A DNA stretch of 64,000 nucleotides from Bacillota bacterium (GCA_015059245.1 SVAU01000009.1:14894-78893); one strand, 5' to 3'; positions 1-9,491 are shown, counted from the stretch's first letter. Made by a program: numbers and translations. Notes: generated from the letters alone by a model not told the origin.

Positions 1-459
1 ATGTATGCTAAAGAGATAGCTAAATGGGATGGAGATAACGAAACTAAACCAAGACAGTTATTACAAGATTTGGGTACTGAATTAATAAGAAAACAAATAG
101 ATGAGTATTTCTTTATTAAGAGAATAATACAAGATATAGATATCTATTCTAGATATTTTGATATTATTACAATTAGTGATGGAAGATTACCAGAAGAGTT
201 TGCTGCTGTTAAGTTAGCTTATCCAGAAACTGTTACTGTACATGTTACTAGACCAGGTTATAGTTCTAAATTAAGTAAAGATCAAAAAGCACACGTTACT
301 GAAAGCTTAGTTGATGAAATAGAATATGACTTAGATTTAGTAAATGATGGTACATTAGAAGAATTCCAAACTAAGTGTATTGAATTAGTAAGAGAAATTG
401 AAAAGAATACTAAGTTTGAGAGACATGTAGTAAAAAGACCTGTTGTAAAAGAGGGATAA
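1..459 (+). CDS. Deoxynucleoside monophosphate kinase-like protein, probably 5'-truncated by the window edge
   Basis: The frame is open from the first base, so the ATG at 1 may be an internal methionine. Segments WDGDNETKPRQLLQDLGTE and FDIITISDGRLPEE resemble the LID and second half of phage and bacterial dNMP kinase-like P-loop proteins, where an Arg-rich LID follows a WDG element and an ISD(V/G)R motif ends a core strand. The Walker A loop, expected about 50-60 residues earlier, is not visible. The family makes dNDPs from dNMPs; that role here is inference. It ends one base before a Nudix gene, so the two are likely co-transcribed. An unrelated P-loop kinase remains possible. Confidence 0.5.
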   Translation: MYAKEIAKWDGDNETKPRQLLQDLGTELIRKQIDEYFFIKRIIQDIDIYSRYFDIITISDGRLPEEFAAVKLAYPETVTVHVTRPGYSSKLSKDQKAHVTESLVDEIEYDLDLVNDGTLEEFQTKCIELVREIEKNTKFERHVVKRPVVKEG

Positions 460-460
460 A

Positions 461-958
461 ATGGAATTATTAAATGTTTATGATAATGAAGGTAATGTAA
501 CTGAAAGAGTTGTTCCAAGAGGAGATAAATCAGTAGTACTTGGTGATAATGAACATATAGGTGTTGTTGTAGTTTTTATAGAAAATAGTAAAGGTGAATT
601 TCTAATGCAAAAGACTTCAGTAGAAAAGGGAAGTGAATACTCATCTACTGGTGGACATGTTGATGCAGGTGAAACACATTTAACTTCAATACTTAGAGAG
701 ATAAAAGAAGAATTAGGTGTAGAAGTAGATTCTAATGAATTAGAATACTTAGGATTTATGTTATATGATAAACCTATTAGATTTATGTATTACTTAAAGA
801 AAGATGTAGATATAAAAGATATAGTAGTCCAAGAGGAAGAAGTAGAATTTGTTAAGTATATGAGTATTCCTGAAATAAAAGAAATAATAAGTAGGGAAGA
901 AATTACTAAATCTCATGGAATATTATTTAATAAAATGTTGGAACTTAAGAACAAATAG
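461..958 (+). CDS. Nudix hydrolase, IDI/YfcD-like
   Basis: A 165-residue Nudix protein. The Nudix box is intact at about residues 65-87: G65, E71, R79-E80 and E83-E84 fit GX5EX7REUXEEXGU. The start MELLNVYDNEGNVTERVVPRG resembles the N-terminus of IDI-like Nudix enzymes, in which a short strand precedes the core. Family members hydrolyse nucleoside diphosphates linked to another group; the substrate cannot be read from the sequence. It starts one base after the preceding stop, with GAGGG as ribosome binding site inside the previous gene, so it is translated from the same message as the dNMP kinase-like gene. Confidence 0.85.
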   Translation: MELLNVYDNEGNVTERVVPRGDKSVVLGDNEHIGVVVVFIENSKGEFLMQKTSVEKGSEYSSTGGHVDAGETHLTSILREIKEELGVEVDSNELEYLGFMLYDKPIRFMYYLKKDVDIKDIVVQEEEVEFVKYMSIPEIKEIISREEITKSHGILFNKMLELKNK

Positions 959-966
959 ATTATAAT
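938..966 (+). promoter_or_regulatory. Promoter for mtnN
   Basis: TTGGAA (938-943), a 17-base spacer, then TATAAT (961-966). It overlaps the 3' end of the Nudix gene and lies 18 bases before the mtnN start. Confidence 0.5.
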
Positions 967-983
967 TTAGATGTGGTGATATT

Positions 984-1694
984 ATGGAAAAAGTTGGAAT
1001 TATATTTGCTATGGAAGAAGAACTTCTAGCATTAAAAGAATACTTAGTATTAGAAAAAGAATATGATATATTTAATCTTAAATTTTATGAAGGAAAGATT
1101 AATGGTATAGATTGTGTTTTAGTAGAGAGTGGTATAGGTAAAGTTAATGCTGCTAGAACTACACAAATATTAATAGATAATATTAAAGTAGATTATATAT
1201 TTAATATAGGAGTTGCTGGTGGTATAGATAAAACACTTAAAGTAGGAGATATAGTACTTGGTGAAAAATTAGTACAACATGACTTTGATATTACAGCATT
1301 TAATCATCCTAAAGGATTTATTCCCGGTGTAGGAGAAAGTATTGCTACTGATGAATACTTACTTTCAGTTTCTAGTAAAGTATTTGAAGAAGAGAATATT
1401 TCTCATTTAAAAGGTGTTATTGCATCTGGTGATATATTTTGTACAGAAACTTGGATGAGTGAAAAAATAAATAGTAAGTTTAATGCATTATGTGTAGAAA
1501 TGGAAGGAGCTAGTATAGCTCAAGTATGTTACTTATCTCATATACCATTCTTAATTATTAGAAGTATATCTGATGTACCTAATAATGATAATGTAGTTAC
1601 TTATGAAGAATTCTTAAGTAGTAGTTGTAAGGTAGTTGCAAGTGCTATGAGTAAGATACTTAAAGTATTAAGTGAAGATGAATTAAACGACTAA
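984..1694 (+). CDS. mtnN: 5'-methylthioadenosine/S-adenosylhomocysteine nucleosidase
   Basis: A 236-residue cytoplasmic MTA/SAH nucleosidase that cleaves adenine from methylthioadenosine and S-adenosylhomocysteine, recycling the by-products of SAM-dependent reactions. The catalytic residues fall at the same numbers as in E. coli MtnN: E12 in FAMEEE, E174 in VEMEGAS and D197 in SISDVPNN. The GVAGGI loop and the ESGIGKVNAA segment are typical of the family. It has its own TATAAT element and a GTGGTGAT ribosome binding site. A SAM-binding DUF3419-like protein two genes away fits a small SAM/nucleoside theme. Full length, no anomalies. Confidence 0.95.
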   Translation: MEKVGIIFAMEEELLALKEYLVLEKEYDIFNLKFYEGKINGIDCVLVESGIGKVNAARTTQILIDNIKVDYIFNIGVAGGIDKTLKVGDIVLGEKLVQHDFDITAFNHPKGFIPGVGESIATDEYLLSVSSKVFEEENISHLKGVIASGDIFCTETWMSEKINSKFNALCVEMEGASIAQVCYLSHIPFLIIRSISDVPNNDNVVTYEEFLSSSCKVVASAMSKILKVLSEDELND

Positions 1695-1707
1695 TAGTCG
1701 TTTTTTT
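1685..1707 (+). terminator. Intrinsic terminator after mtnN
   Basis: Stem AAACGACT / AGTCGTTT with an AAT loop, followed by T's. The stem includes the mtnN stop codon. Confidence 0.85.
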
Positions 1708-1786
1708 GTATAGTAAAGATAAAAATCTATTTTAAATGTAATTACTTATGATATAATTTATTTGTAATATAGCGGAGGCGAGTAGT

Positions 1787-2158
1787 ATGTTTGATAGATT
1801 ATTTGGAACAATAATGCATAATGCAGGTAATGCAATTGGTAATGCAATAGGTGAAAGTGTTGGAGATGTAATTGAGGGTGCAACTCAAGGTATAACAAAT
1901 GAAATGAATGCTAAAAATCAAGCAAGACAAAATGAGTTACAAGCACAAGTACAAGCTCAAAGAACACAACTTCAAATGCAAAACCAAGCACAAGCAGATG
2001 CTATGCAAAGAGAAATTGATCAAGCTAATGTTAATCATGAATTAGCAATAAAAGAGCAAAGAATGGTAAGTGAATTACCTTCACATTGTCCACATTGTAA
2101 CGCACCAACAGCTAAATCAATTAATTGTGAATTCTGTGGTTGTAAAATAGTAGAATAA
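1787..2158 (+). CDS. Small zinc-ribbon protein with Gln/Ala-rich helix
   Basis: A 123-residue protein of unknown function. Residues 1-40 are rich in Gly, Asn, Ala and Ile and could form an amphipathic or membrane-associating segment. Residues about 45-95 are Gln/Ala/Asn-rich and predicted helical. The C-terminus has two CxxC pairs (CPHC and CEFC), a zinc ribbon of the type found on regulatory or scaffold proteins. It is preceded by GGAGGCGAG, a strong ribosome binding site, and by TATAAT at about 1752, so it is a single-gene unit between two terminators. The architecture resembles SHOCT/zinc-ribbon membrane-associated proteins, but I cannot assign a family. Confidence 0.8.
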   Translation: MFDRLFGTIMHNAGNAIGNAIGESVGDVIEGATQGITNEMNAKNQARQNELQAQVQAQRTQLQMQNQAQADAMQREIDQANVNHELAIKEQRMVSELPSHCPHCNAPTAKSINCEFCGCKIVE

Positions 2159-2180
2159 GATTACTTTGGTAATCTTTTTT
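2158..2180 (+). terminator. Intrinsic terminator
   Basis: Stem AGATTAC / GTAATCT with a TTTG loop and a run of T's, directly at the stop codon of the zinc-ribbon gene. Confidence 0.85.
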
Positions 2181-2218
2181 TATTGTGTTATAATACATCC
2201 TTGTTAAGGGGGATTACT

Positions 2219-3043
2219 ATGAGTGATGTAGTTATTGCACAACAAGTAGTTAGTAGAGTTAAATATAACTTTGGTGATAAAGATCCGTTTCATAATACTT
2301 CTGCAATATATAAGATAAGTAATGAAAGAATACAAGATTATCATAAGTTTTTAACTAATAAAAAAAGAATGCTTAGTGTTATTGCTTCTGGAGATCAAAT
2401 ACTATGTGGAATACTTGAGGGTACTAAAGAAATAGATGCATTTGATATAAGTAGATTCCCTAAATACTTTTTATTTTTAAAGATAGCAGCTATACAAGCA
2501 TTAAGTAGAGAAGAATATATAGATTTCTTTTATGGGGCTTGTGGTAGAGACGAAGTATATGAAGATATGTATGATAGTATTAGAGTATACTTAGAAGATG
2601 AAGTATTAGATTTTTGGGATGGATTACTTAACTTCTTTGAATGGAAAGAAGTGTATAATTCAACATTATTTAGTAGTGAAACTTATATACCAGCAACTGC
2701 TATAAATCAAAATAAATACTTACAAAGTGATGACGAGTATAATAAATTAAGAAAAGTAATAGGTAGTGTTACTATTAGAACTCATGAAGGAGATATACTT
2801 GATATAGCAAGTACATTTAATGTACCTTATGACATAGTTTATTTATCTAATATAGTTTATTATGTTAATAAAGAAAGATATAAAAAAGCAGTAGAAGAAT
2901 TACCATTAAGTGAACAAGGTATGGTATTAACATACATGTATAAGATACAACAACAGGCGATAGATTTCTTCCATGAAGATGAGTATAGTTTTGAAAAATT
3001 TGAAAATTCCGACTCTGGAGTGATGATATATCGTAATAAATAG
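2219..3043 (+). CDS. DUF3419-like, SAM-dependent methyltransferase-fold protein
   Basis: 274 residues from the ATG at 2219, chosen because AAGGGGG lies just upstream and TATAAT is at 2190. An upstream in-frame TTG at 2183 precedes the -10 box. The segment ASGDQILCGILEG...EIDAFDISRF (about 57-80) followed by KIAAIQALSREEYIDFF looks like the DUF3419 family, where a nucleotide-binding SGDQ loop and a FD(I/V) acidic strand bind SAM. A later YDIVYLSNI (about 205-213) fits the LSN motif of that family. Members include the betaine-lipid 3-amino-3-carboxypropyl transferase BtaA. The substrate here is unknown. Confidence 0.55.
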   Translation: MSDVVIAQQVVSRVKYNFGDKDPFHNTSAIYKISNERIQDYHKFLTNKKRMLSVIASGDQILCGILEGTKEIDAFDISRFPKYFLFLKIAAIQALSREEYIDFFYGACGRDEVYEDMYDSIRVYLEDEVLDFWDGLLNFFEWKEVYNSTLFSSETYIPATAINQNKYLQSDDEYNKLRKVIGSVTIRTHEGDILDIASTFNVPYDIVYLSNIVYYVNKERYKKAVEELPLSEQGMVLTYMYKIQQQAIDFFHEDEYSFEKFENSDSGVMIYRNK

Positions 3044-3097
3044 TGTATAATGATAATATACACTTTTTATAATGGAAGAATGGAAGAGGGATGTCTT

Positions 3098-3973
3098 ATG
3101 AATTTATGGGAAGAACTAGATGCTTGTAAATTTGAAGATAATGAATACTTAGTTGATCACTTAATTGAAGTAGTTAAAGATGAAGAACTAAATACATTTG
3201 AAGAATTAGAAAAATATCAAGAAGATTATTTTAAAGAATCTGGTATGACAAAAGAAGATTGGATTAAATGGTATGAAAAATCATTTGATAAAATACCTGA
3301 TTTAGAAAATATCTATGGAGAAGTTGCTGCTAATAAGATTAATGCTTTAAGAAAAGAATTAACTAGTACTAAAGATGTTAATAAAAAGATAGAAAACATA
3401 ATTAAGATATGTGTAATACTTGAAAAAGAATGTTGTTTCTTAGTAGAAATATATAACTTAATTATGGGTGGTGAAGTAACAGAAGAAGTTACTACTGAAG
3501 AAGTTACTTCACAAGAAACAATAGTTAATCCAGTTGATGATATTATTAGAAATCAAATAACTGAAATAAGTGATGAAGAAGTAAAGATAGATCCTAATAA
3601 AAATGTTGTATTATGTGGAAGTATGAAATTTAAAAATGAAATAGTGAAGATAAGTGAAAGACTTAGAGGATTAGGTTATAATGTATTACTTCCTGAAGAA
3701 TGTATGAGAGGTGAAGATAAGTTAATTGCATCTCGTGCACATTTTAATAGAATAGTAGACCCTAATAATGGAATTATATTAGTAGTAAATGCTACTAAGA
3801 ATGGTATTCCTAATTATATAGGACCAAACACATTTGCTGAAATAGCATTTGGTTTCTTTCATAATAAGAAAGTATTCTTACTTAATGATATATATCATCC
3901 ATATGATGATGAATTACTTGGTTGGAAAGTAATATGTTTAAAAGGTAATTTAAATAAAATAAAAGAGGGGTAG
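3098..3973 (+). CDS. Nucleoside 2-deoxyribosyltransferase-like protein with unknown N-terminal helical region
   Basis: 291 residues from the ATG at 3098. GAAGAGGG at 3083 sets this start; the longer frame begins in the promoter region. The C-terminal half (about 165-291) has VVLCGSMKF, GYNVLLPEE, GIILVVNATKNGIPNYIG and FAEIAFGFFHNKKVFLLND. These match the Rossmann-like nucleoside 2-deoxyribosyltransferase / TIR-like fold (CGSM loop, N-G-x-x-x-Y-I-G, xxxEIxxA). The N-terminal 160 residues are acidic and helical and unrecognised. The enzyme family swaps or cleaves bases on deoxynucleosides or nucleotides. The next gene starts two bases after its stop, so the two form an operon. Confidence 0.6.
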   Translation: MNLWEELDACKFEDNEYLVDHLIEVVKDEELNTFEELEKYQEDYFKESGMTKEDWIKWYEKSFDKIPDLENIYGEVAANKINALRKELTSTKDVNKKIENIIKICVILEKECCFLVEIYNLIMGGEVTEEVTTEEVTSQETIVNPVDDIIRNQITEISDEEVKIDPNKNVVLCGSMKFKNEIVKISERLRGLGYNVLLPEECMRGEDKLIASRAHFNRIVDPNNGIILVVNATKNGIPNYIGPNTFAEIAFGFFHNKKVFLLNDIYHPYDDELLGWKVICLKGNLNKIKEG

Positions 3974-3974
3974 T

Positions 3975-4502
3975 ATGAGAGCTTATTCAGAACATTTAAA
4001 TAGAATTCAATATATTAAGAATAATATTGAGAATGAAATATTATGGGTGAGAAAAGTATTCTTTAAAGATGTACTATCTAATAAAAGACTTAATGAAGTA
4101 GTAGATGAATATAATGCTCCTTTAATAAGAATATGGTATAAAGAATTAGGAAAAGAATATGATGATGTATCTACTTTAAAAAAGAGTGATTTTGCTATTT
4201 GGGAATTAAATAGATTAAATAAAGAATCTAAAGAAGTAAATGAACAAAATATGGCTTATGTAAGTTTAAGAACTAAATGTCCTACTGAAGTTATAGAAGA
4301 AATAATGACAGTAATGGATTTAGTTTATATGTTTTGTGGAAGAAGAGAATTTGATTCTACTGATCCAGAATGTGTAAGACAATATTGTAATGTTTATATG
4401 GCTGATATTGTTTATAATTCTAACGAATTACTTAATAAATTCTTAATACCTATTAATGAAGTAGTAGAAGTTGCTAAAAAAGATAGAGAAACAAATAAAT
4501 AA
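3975..4502 (+). CDS. Hypothetical helical protein
   Basis: A 175-residue, mostly helical cytoplasmic protein with no signal peptide or membrane segment. I do not recognise the family. Charged heptad-like stretches are present at about 1-45, and a Cys/Arg-containing region (YMFCGRREFDSTDPECVRQYC) lies near residues 115-135. It starts two bases after the deoxyribosyltransferase-like gene, with AGAGGGG as ribosome binding site inside that gene. This tight coupling suggests a partner or regulator of the upstream protein. Confidence 0.7.
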   Translation: MRAYSEHLNRIQYIKNNIENEILWVRKVFFKDVLSNKRLNEVVDEYNAPLIRIWYKELGKEYDDVSTLKKSDFAIWELNRLNKESKEVNEQNMAYVSLRTKCPTEVIEEIMTVMDLVYMFCGRREFDSTDPECVRQYCNVYMADIVYNSNELLNKFLIPINEVVEVAKKDRETNK

Positions 4503-4503
4503 T

Positions 4504-4532
4504 TTGACAAACGTCATAATTAAGATTAAAAT
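4504..4532 (+). promoter_or_regulatory. Promoter of the aspS T-box transcription unit
   Basis: Perfect TTGACA (4504-4509), 17-base spacer, TAAAAT (4527-4532). Transcription is expected to begin near 4539, at the start of the T-box leader. Confidence 0.75.
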
Positions 4533-4538
4533 AGCGTT

Positions 4539-4770
4539 ATAAATGTTGATTGAGAAGAGTACTATGTATGAATTTCAAAGAGAGTTAGCGGTTGGTGTGA
4601 GCTAATATGAAGTATATAGGAAGACACTCAGGAGTTGATTAGAGAATACATATCTAGTCCGGTTAATAGCCGTTATATATAAAGAGATTATGTTTAACAT
4701 AATAATTTGGGTGGTACCGCGGATTTAACAGTTATTCGTCCCTTGTGGATGATTAACTGTTTTTTATTTA
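4539..4770 (+). promoter_or_regulatory. T-box riboswitch leader, probably tRNA-Asp responsive
   Basis: The T-box consensus GGGTGGTACCGCGG is present at 4709-4722. It is followed by an intrinsic terminator, stem AACAGTTA (4727-4734) with TAACTGTT (4754-4761), then T's. Upstream, a long stem I can be drawn from about 4550 to 4630. A GAC triplet at 4623-4625 sits on the 3' side, where the specifier codon belongs, and would read aspartate. T-box leaders let transcription continue when the matching tRNA is uncharged, which fits the aspartyl-tRNA synthetase genes just downstream. The T-box class is certain; the exact specifier is inference from position. Confidence 0.9.
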
Positions 4771-4794
4771 AAAAAAAAGAAAGGGAGAAGAAAT

Positions 4795-6555
4795 ATGTTA
4801 GAAAGTTTTAAACATTACAACATTAAAAATGTTGGAGAAGAAGTTACTTTAACTGGATGGGTTTCTAAAGTAAGAAATCTTGGAGGTTTAGTATTTATTG
4901 ATTTAAGAAATAGAACAGGAATTATGCAAGTAGTAGTAAGACCAGAAAGTGAATACTATAGTGTTGCTGAATCTTTAAAGAATGAATACGTAATTAAAGT
5001 AACAGGTAAGATTGTAGAAAGAGAAAGCAAAAATACGAAGATTGAAACAGGAGAAATAGAAGTAGAAGTTAGTAAATTAGAACTTATTAATAAATCAAAA
5101 GAAGTTCCATTTGCTATACAAGATGAAACTAATGCTTTAGAAGATACTAGATTAAAATATAGATATCTAGACTTAAGAAGAGAATCATTAAAAAATAATT
5201 TTGTTATTAGAAATGATGTAACATTTGCTACTAGAAAATTCTTAAATAGTTTAGATTTCTTAGAAGTAGAAACTCCTATATTATGTAAGAGTACTCCTGA
5301 AGGAGCTAGAGACTATTTAGTACCTAGTAGAGTTAATAAAGGTAAGTTCTATGCATTACCTCAATCACCTCAAATATTTAAGCAATTATTAATGGTATCT
5401 GGATTTGAAAGATATTTCCAAATAGCTAAATGTTTTAGAGATGAAGATTTAAGAGCAGATAGACAACCTGAGTTTACTCAAATAGACGTAGAAATGTCAT
5501 TTGTTGATGAAGATCAAGTAATGTGGTTAGGTGAAAACTTAGTAGCTAGTATTTTTAAAGATGTTAAAGGTATAGAAGTTGAACTTCCTTTAATGCGAAT
5601 GAAATATGATGATGCTATGGATAAGTATGGTTCTGATAAACCAGACTTAAGATTTGGTATGGAAATACAAAATATTACTGAAGTATTTAAAGATACTGAA
5701 TTTACTGTATTTAAGAATGTAATTAATGAAGGCGGAATAATTAATGCTATCGTTGTTAAAGATGTTGCAGATAAGTATTCTAGAAAAGATTTAGATAAAT
5801 TAACTGATTATGTTAAGACATATAGAGCTAGTGGATTAGCTTACTTAAAATATCAAGATGAAGTAAGTGGTTCAATCTTTAAAGTAATGAGTGAAGCTGA
5901 AGTTAATGGTGTTAGAGAAACTTTAGGTGTAGAAAATAACGACTTAGTATTAATAGTTAGTGGAGTTTATAAAACTGTTAAGGTTGCATTAGGTGCATTA
6001 AGATGTAAATTAGCTAGAGATTTAAATCTAATTAAAGCAGGAGACTATAAGTTATTATGGGTTACTGATTTCCCTTCATTTGAATATAGTGAAGAAGAGG
6101 GAAGATATATGGCTTGCCACCATCCATTTACTAGTCCAAAAGATGAAGATGTTGATAAGTTATTAACAGATAAAGCTAATTGTTATAGTAAAGCTTATGA
6201 TATTGTTATCAATGGTTATGAAGCTGGTGGTGGATCAATTCGTATCCATGATGAAAAAGTACAAGAAACTATGTTTAAAGCATTAGAATTAACAGATGAA
6301 GATATTCAAAATAAATTTGGTTTCTTTGTTGATGCTTTAAAATATGGTTGCCCTCCACATGGTGGATTTGCACTTGGTTTAGATAGATTAGTTATGTTAC
6401 TTGCTGAAACTGAAAACATTCGTGATGTTATTGCATTCCCTAAAACTGCAAGTGCTACTGATTTAATGTGTGAATGTCCAAGTAGTGTAGATGAAGCACA
6501 ATTAGTTGAACTAGGTTTAGCTTTAAGAGAAGAAAAGAAAAATGAAGAAAATTAA
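4795..6555 (+). CDS. aspS: Aspartyl-tRNA synthetase, bacterial type
   Basis: A 586-residue class II synthetase that charges tRNA-Asp in the cytoplasm. The N-terminal OB fold (about 1-105) reads [20 protein letters not shown]. Motif 2 is [16 protein letters not shown], and the signature [10 protein letters not shown] opens the GAD insertion (about 280-410) that marks the bacterial type. Motif 3 is [14 protein letters not shown] near 535. Length is normal for the family. The start follows AAGGGAG, 25 bases after the T-box terminator. The last 14 bases overlap a second AspRS gene, so both are under T-box control. Confidence 0.97.
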   Translation: MLESFKHYNIKNVGEEVTLTGWVSKVRNLGGLVFIDLRNRTGIMQVVVRPESEYYSVAESLKNEYVIKVTGKIVERESKNTKIETGEIEVEVSKLELINKSKEVPFAIQDETNALEDTRLKYRYLDLRRESLKNNFVIRNDVTFATRKFLNSLDFLEVETPILCKSTPEGARDYLVPSRVNKGKFYALPQSPQIFKQLLMVSGFERYFQIAKCFRDEDLRADRQPEFTQIDVEMSFVDEDQVMWLGENLVASIFKDVKGIEVELPLMRMKYDDAMDKYGSDKPDLRFGMEIQNITEVFKDTEFTVFKNVINEGGIINAIVVKDVADKYSRKDLDKLTDYVKTYRASGLAYLKYQDEVSGSIFKVMSEAEVNGVRETLGVENNDLVLIVSGVYKTVKVALGALRCKLARDLNLIKAGDYKLLWVTDFPSFEYSEEEGRYMACHHPFTSPKDEDVDKLLTDKANCYSKAYDIVINGYEAGGGSIRIHDEKVQETMFKALELTDEDIQNKFGFFVDALKYGCPPHGGFALGLDRLVMLLAETENIRDVIAFPKTASATDLMCECPSSVDEAQLVELGLALREEKKNEEN

Positions 6556-7855
6556 TTTTTCAGAACTAAATAAACACTATAATGAGACATTAGAATTACA
6601 TGGATTTGTTGATAAGGTAAGAGACTTACAATATGTACAGTTTCTTATCTTAAGAGATAAATCTGGTAGTGTACAAGTAACATTAGAAAAAGACGGTAGT
6701 TTAGAGGAATTAAATAAAATAGTTACGAATTTAAAAGTAGAAAGTACAGTTAAAGTAACAGGTAAAATACTTGAAAATGAAAAAGTTAAACTAGGGGGAT
6801 TAGAAGTAATACCTAGCAGTATAGAAGTAACAAGTGAACCAGTAGAAGAATTACCAATAAATTATAAAGATTTAAATGGTACTAACTTAGATACCAGAAT
6901 GGATTATAGATTCTTAGACTTAAGAAATAATAAAAATTCATTAATGTTTAAAGTACAAAGTTGTTTAGTGGAAGCTATGAGAGACTATCTTTATAAACAA
7001 GGATTCGATGAAATACATACACCTAAATTAATAGGTGCTGCATCTGAATCAGGAAGTGATGTATTTGAAGTTAAGTACTTTAAAGGTAAAGCATTCTTAG
7101 CACAAAGTCCACAGTTTTATAAACAAATGGCAATAGCCGCTGGTATGGAAAAAGTATTTGAAGTAGGTCCAGTGTTTAGAGCAGAGAATTCTAATACAAA
7201 TAGACATGCTACTGAATTTACTGGATTTGACCTAGAGTTTAGTTATATTGATTCGTATGAAGATGTAATGGAACTAGAAGAAGATATTTTAATAGCAGCT
7301 TTAACAAAAGTTAAAGAAAAGTATGGTAATCAAATAAAAAATGAGTATAATATGGAAGTAATCGTTCCTACAAAACCATTTCCTAGAATTAAGTTACAAG
7401 ATTTATATAAGGAATTAAATAGTAGATATGGTTATGAAATACCAACTACTGATGTAGGAGATATGAATAGCGAAGCTGAAAAGTTAGCAGCAAGATATGC
7501 TATGGAAGTTTATGGACATGAATTTATATTCATAACTGACTTTGCTAAAACTAAAAGAGCTTTCTATCATATGAGAGAAAATGAAGTACCACAAGGTTAT
7601 GATTTAATATGGAGAGGTACTGAGATTACAACAGGTGCACAAAGAGAACATAGATATGATGTATTATGTAGACAGGCAGAAGAAAAAGGATTAGGAGAAG
7701 ATGTTAAGTTCTACTTAGAATTCTTTAAGTATGGTTGTCCACCGCATGGAGGATTTGGTCTTGGAGTGGATAGATTAACTATGTTACTTTTAGGAACAAG
7801 TACTTTAAAAGAAACGATGTTCTTATTTAGAGGTCCAAATAGATTAACACCTTAG
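6542..7855 (+). CDS. Second aspartyl-tRNA synthetase, archaeal/eukaryal type (AspRS2), possibly non-discriminating
   Basis: 437 residues with no GAD insertion. The motif 2 region reads [17 protein letters not shown] followed by [13 protein letters not shown], and motif 3 reads [16 protein letters not shown] with a C-terminal FRGPNRLTP. This is the archaeal-type AspRS/AsnRS branch. In the OB fold, GFVDKV stands where discriminating archaeal enzymes have GWVWEV, so the Trp associated with tRNA-Asp specificity is absent. A possible role is making Asp-tRNA-Asn for GatCAB, or being an AsnRS; I cannot settle this by reading. The start overlaps aspS by 14 bases, with GAGAAGAAAAG upstream. Confidence 0.85.
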   Translation: MKKINFSELNKHYNETLELHGFVDKVRDLQYVQFLILRDKSGSVQVTLEKDGSLEELNKIVTNLKVESTVKVTGKILENEKVKLGGLEVIPSSIEVTSEPVEELPINYKDLNGTNLDTRMDYRFLDLRNNKNSLMFKVQSCLVEAMRDYLYKQGFDEIHTPKLIGAASESGSDVFEVKYFKGKAFLAQSPQFYKQMAIAAGMEKVFEVGPVFRAENSNTNRHATEFTGFDLEFSYIDSYEDVMELEEDILIAALTKVKEKYGNQIKNEYNMEVIVPTKPFPRIKLQDLYKELNSRYGYEIPTTDVGDMNSEAEKLAARYAMEVYGHEFIFITDFAKTKRAFYHMRENEVPQGYDLIWRGTEITTGAQREHRYDVLCRQAEEKGLGEDVKFYLEFFKYGCPPHGGFGLGVDRLTMLLLGTSTLKETMFLFRGPNRLTP

Positions 7856-7868
7856 GGGAGATGTAGAA

Positions 7869-8567
7869 ATGCCTAGTGAGCGAGCTTACCAATATAGTGT
7901 AGTAGATATGAAATTAGTTATGAGTAATCCTGAAGAATTTATTATTCCTGAAAACTTGGAAGCTTGTAAATTACTATGGAGTAAAAATATCTTTACTAAG
8001 ATGACTAATAATTATGATAATGATTTTTCATGGATAACAATTAATCAGTTTTCACCTGAGAATCAAGCGTTGTTTGAATCATTATGTTTAGGAGATAAAA
8101 GATTTGGACTTACTTGGGGTGGTATTGGATTTAAAATACCTATAGTACCAGGTAAGGGAAATGATACATTTCAAGCATTTAAAGAATTAATAGACTTATT
8201 TCCATTACAAGATGTACAAAAAGATGGATGTATGTCTACTGAAGAATTTATGATGTATTATACTGATTGTTATAGAATGGAATATACACCTGAATATAAA
8301 GAAATGGTTGCACAAATGATGAGTCCTGATGGTGATGTACTTTTATATAATAGAGAATTTGAACAATATATGAATTATATGAATATTCGAAGAAGAGTAA
8401 GAGTGTTTGATCCTAGTAAGATGACCAAACCATTAGAAGAATATATTGTAGATAGTATGTTTGCTGATTATTATGATCCTGAAAATGGAATGATTTATTA
8501 TAATGATATGTATTATCAAGCGCATATGAGATATAAAGAACAACAAGAAAAAAAGAAAATAAAATAA
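7869..8567 (+). CDS. Hypothetical protein downstream of the AspRS pair
   Basis: 232 residues, cytoplasmic in appearance, rich in Met, Tyr and acidic residues. I do not recognise the family. The C-terminus is Lys-rich (QQEKKKIK). It begins 13 bases after the second AspRS, with GGGGAGATG as ribosome binding site and no terminator between, so it probably belongs to the T-box operon. A terminator follows. No catalytic motif is evident. Confidence 0.75.
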   Translation: MPSERAYQYSVVDMKLVMSNPEEFIIPENLEACKLLWSKNIFTKMTNNYDNDFSWITINQFSPENQALFESLCLGDKRFGLTWGGIGFKIPIVPGKGNDTFQAFKELIDLFPLQDVQKDGCMSTEEFMMYYTDCYRMEYTPEYKEMVAQMMSPDGDVLLYNREFEQYMNYMNIRRRVRVFDPSKMTKPLEEYIVDSMFADYYDPENGMIYYNDMYYQAHMRYKEQQEKKKIK

Positions 8568-8596
8568 AGTATATAAAGTTTTATATACTTTTTTTA
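8567..8596 (+). terminator. Intrinsic terminator ending the AspRS operon
   Basis: Stem AAGTATATAA / TTATATACTT followed by a T-run. Confidence 0.8.
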
Positions 8597-8642
8597 TTTT
8601 TAATAAAATGATATACTTGTATATGATAAGAGGTGTTGTAAA

Positions 8643-9491
8643 GTGGATACTGAAAAAGAAAATGTAGTTAAAGTTGAAGATAATCCAACTACTAATATAG
8701 ATAAAAAAGAAGAAAATAAAGAAGAGAATAAAGGATTATTTAATATTCCAGTATTAATTGGAGTTATTTTATATTTAGTTGTTGCAGTTGTTATAAGTTA
8801 TGTTGTTGGAATACAAATGTCACCTGAGAATGAAGGTAAACAAGCAACAGAACAAAAAGAACCTGTTAAAGATAATAAAGAAGATAAAGATGATAAGAAA
8901 GAACCTGTTAAACCTGTAGAAAAGGAAGAAATTAAATTAACAATAGATGAAACTAAAGGAGCAGAGTTCTTAGAAAACTTTAATTATGTATTACATAATG
9001 TATATGCTGATAGTACTGGTCATTTAATACCTGATGATAAAAGAAATTCTGATGATTTATTTAAAGATGAAATAACTAAATTTAAATTTATTTATTATCT
9101 ATTAGAAAGATATGGAGATAAAGAAAATAAAAAATATAATACTAATATAAATGGTTTATATGAAGTAGGAGCTTATTCTATAAAGTATAATTATTTTATT
9201 GATTATTATAAACAAATTACTGGTGTAGAATTAAATGATCAAGTAATATATAAAGTAGGTGCTCCATATAAGATAAATGGTGAATACTTATATGGTAGAG
9301 TAGTAAATGAATTAAATGAGAATTATAAATTAAGTAATGAATCATTTGTACAAATAGGTGATAAGTATTACTTTACTGTATTAATTGAAGAAATGGATGC
9401 AACTAAGAATGTTGTATTAAGTTATAGAGTAAAATTATGTATAAGTATTGTTAATGATGAATTTATGCTTAACTCAATAATTGTTTATTAA
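8643..9491 (+). CDS. Bitopic membrane protein with extracellular domain, unknown function
   Basis: 282 residues starting with GTG at 8643, placed by the AGAGGTG site eight bases upstream. A 35-residue Lys/Glu/Asn-rich cytoplasmic leader precedes one membrane segment at about 37-60 (VLIGVILYLVVAVVISYVVG). A charged Glu/Lys/Pro linker (about 65-100) and an extracellular domain of about 180 residues follow. No known motif was found. It lies between two look-alike terminators and is probably a single-gene unit. The layout matches several other membrane proteins in this window. Confidence 0.75.
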   Translation: MDTEKENVVKVEDNPTTNIDKKEENKEENKGLFNIPVLIGVILYLVVAVVISYVVGIQMSPENEGKQATEQKEPVKDNKEDKDDKKEPVKPVEKEEIKLTIDETKGAEFLENFNYVLHNVYADSTGHLIPDDKRNSDDLFKDEITKFKFIYYLLERYGDKENKKYNTNINGLYEVGAYSIKYNYFIDYYKQITGVELNDQVIYKVGAPYKINGEYLYGRVVNELNENYKLSNESFVQIGDKYYFTVLIEEMDATKNVVLSYRVKLCISIVNDEFMLNSIIVY

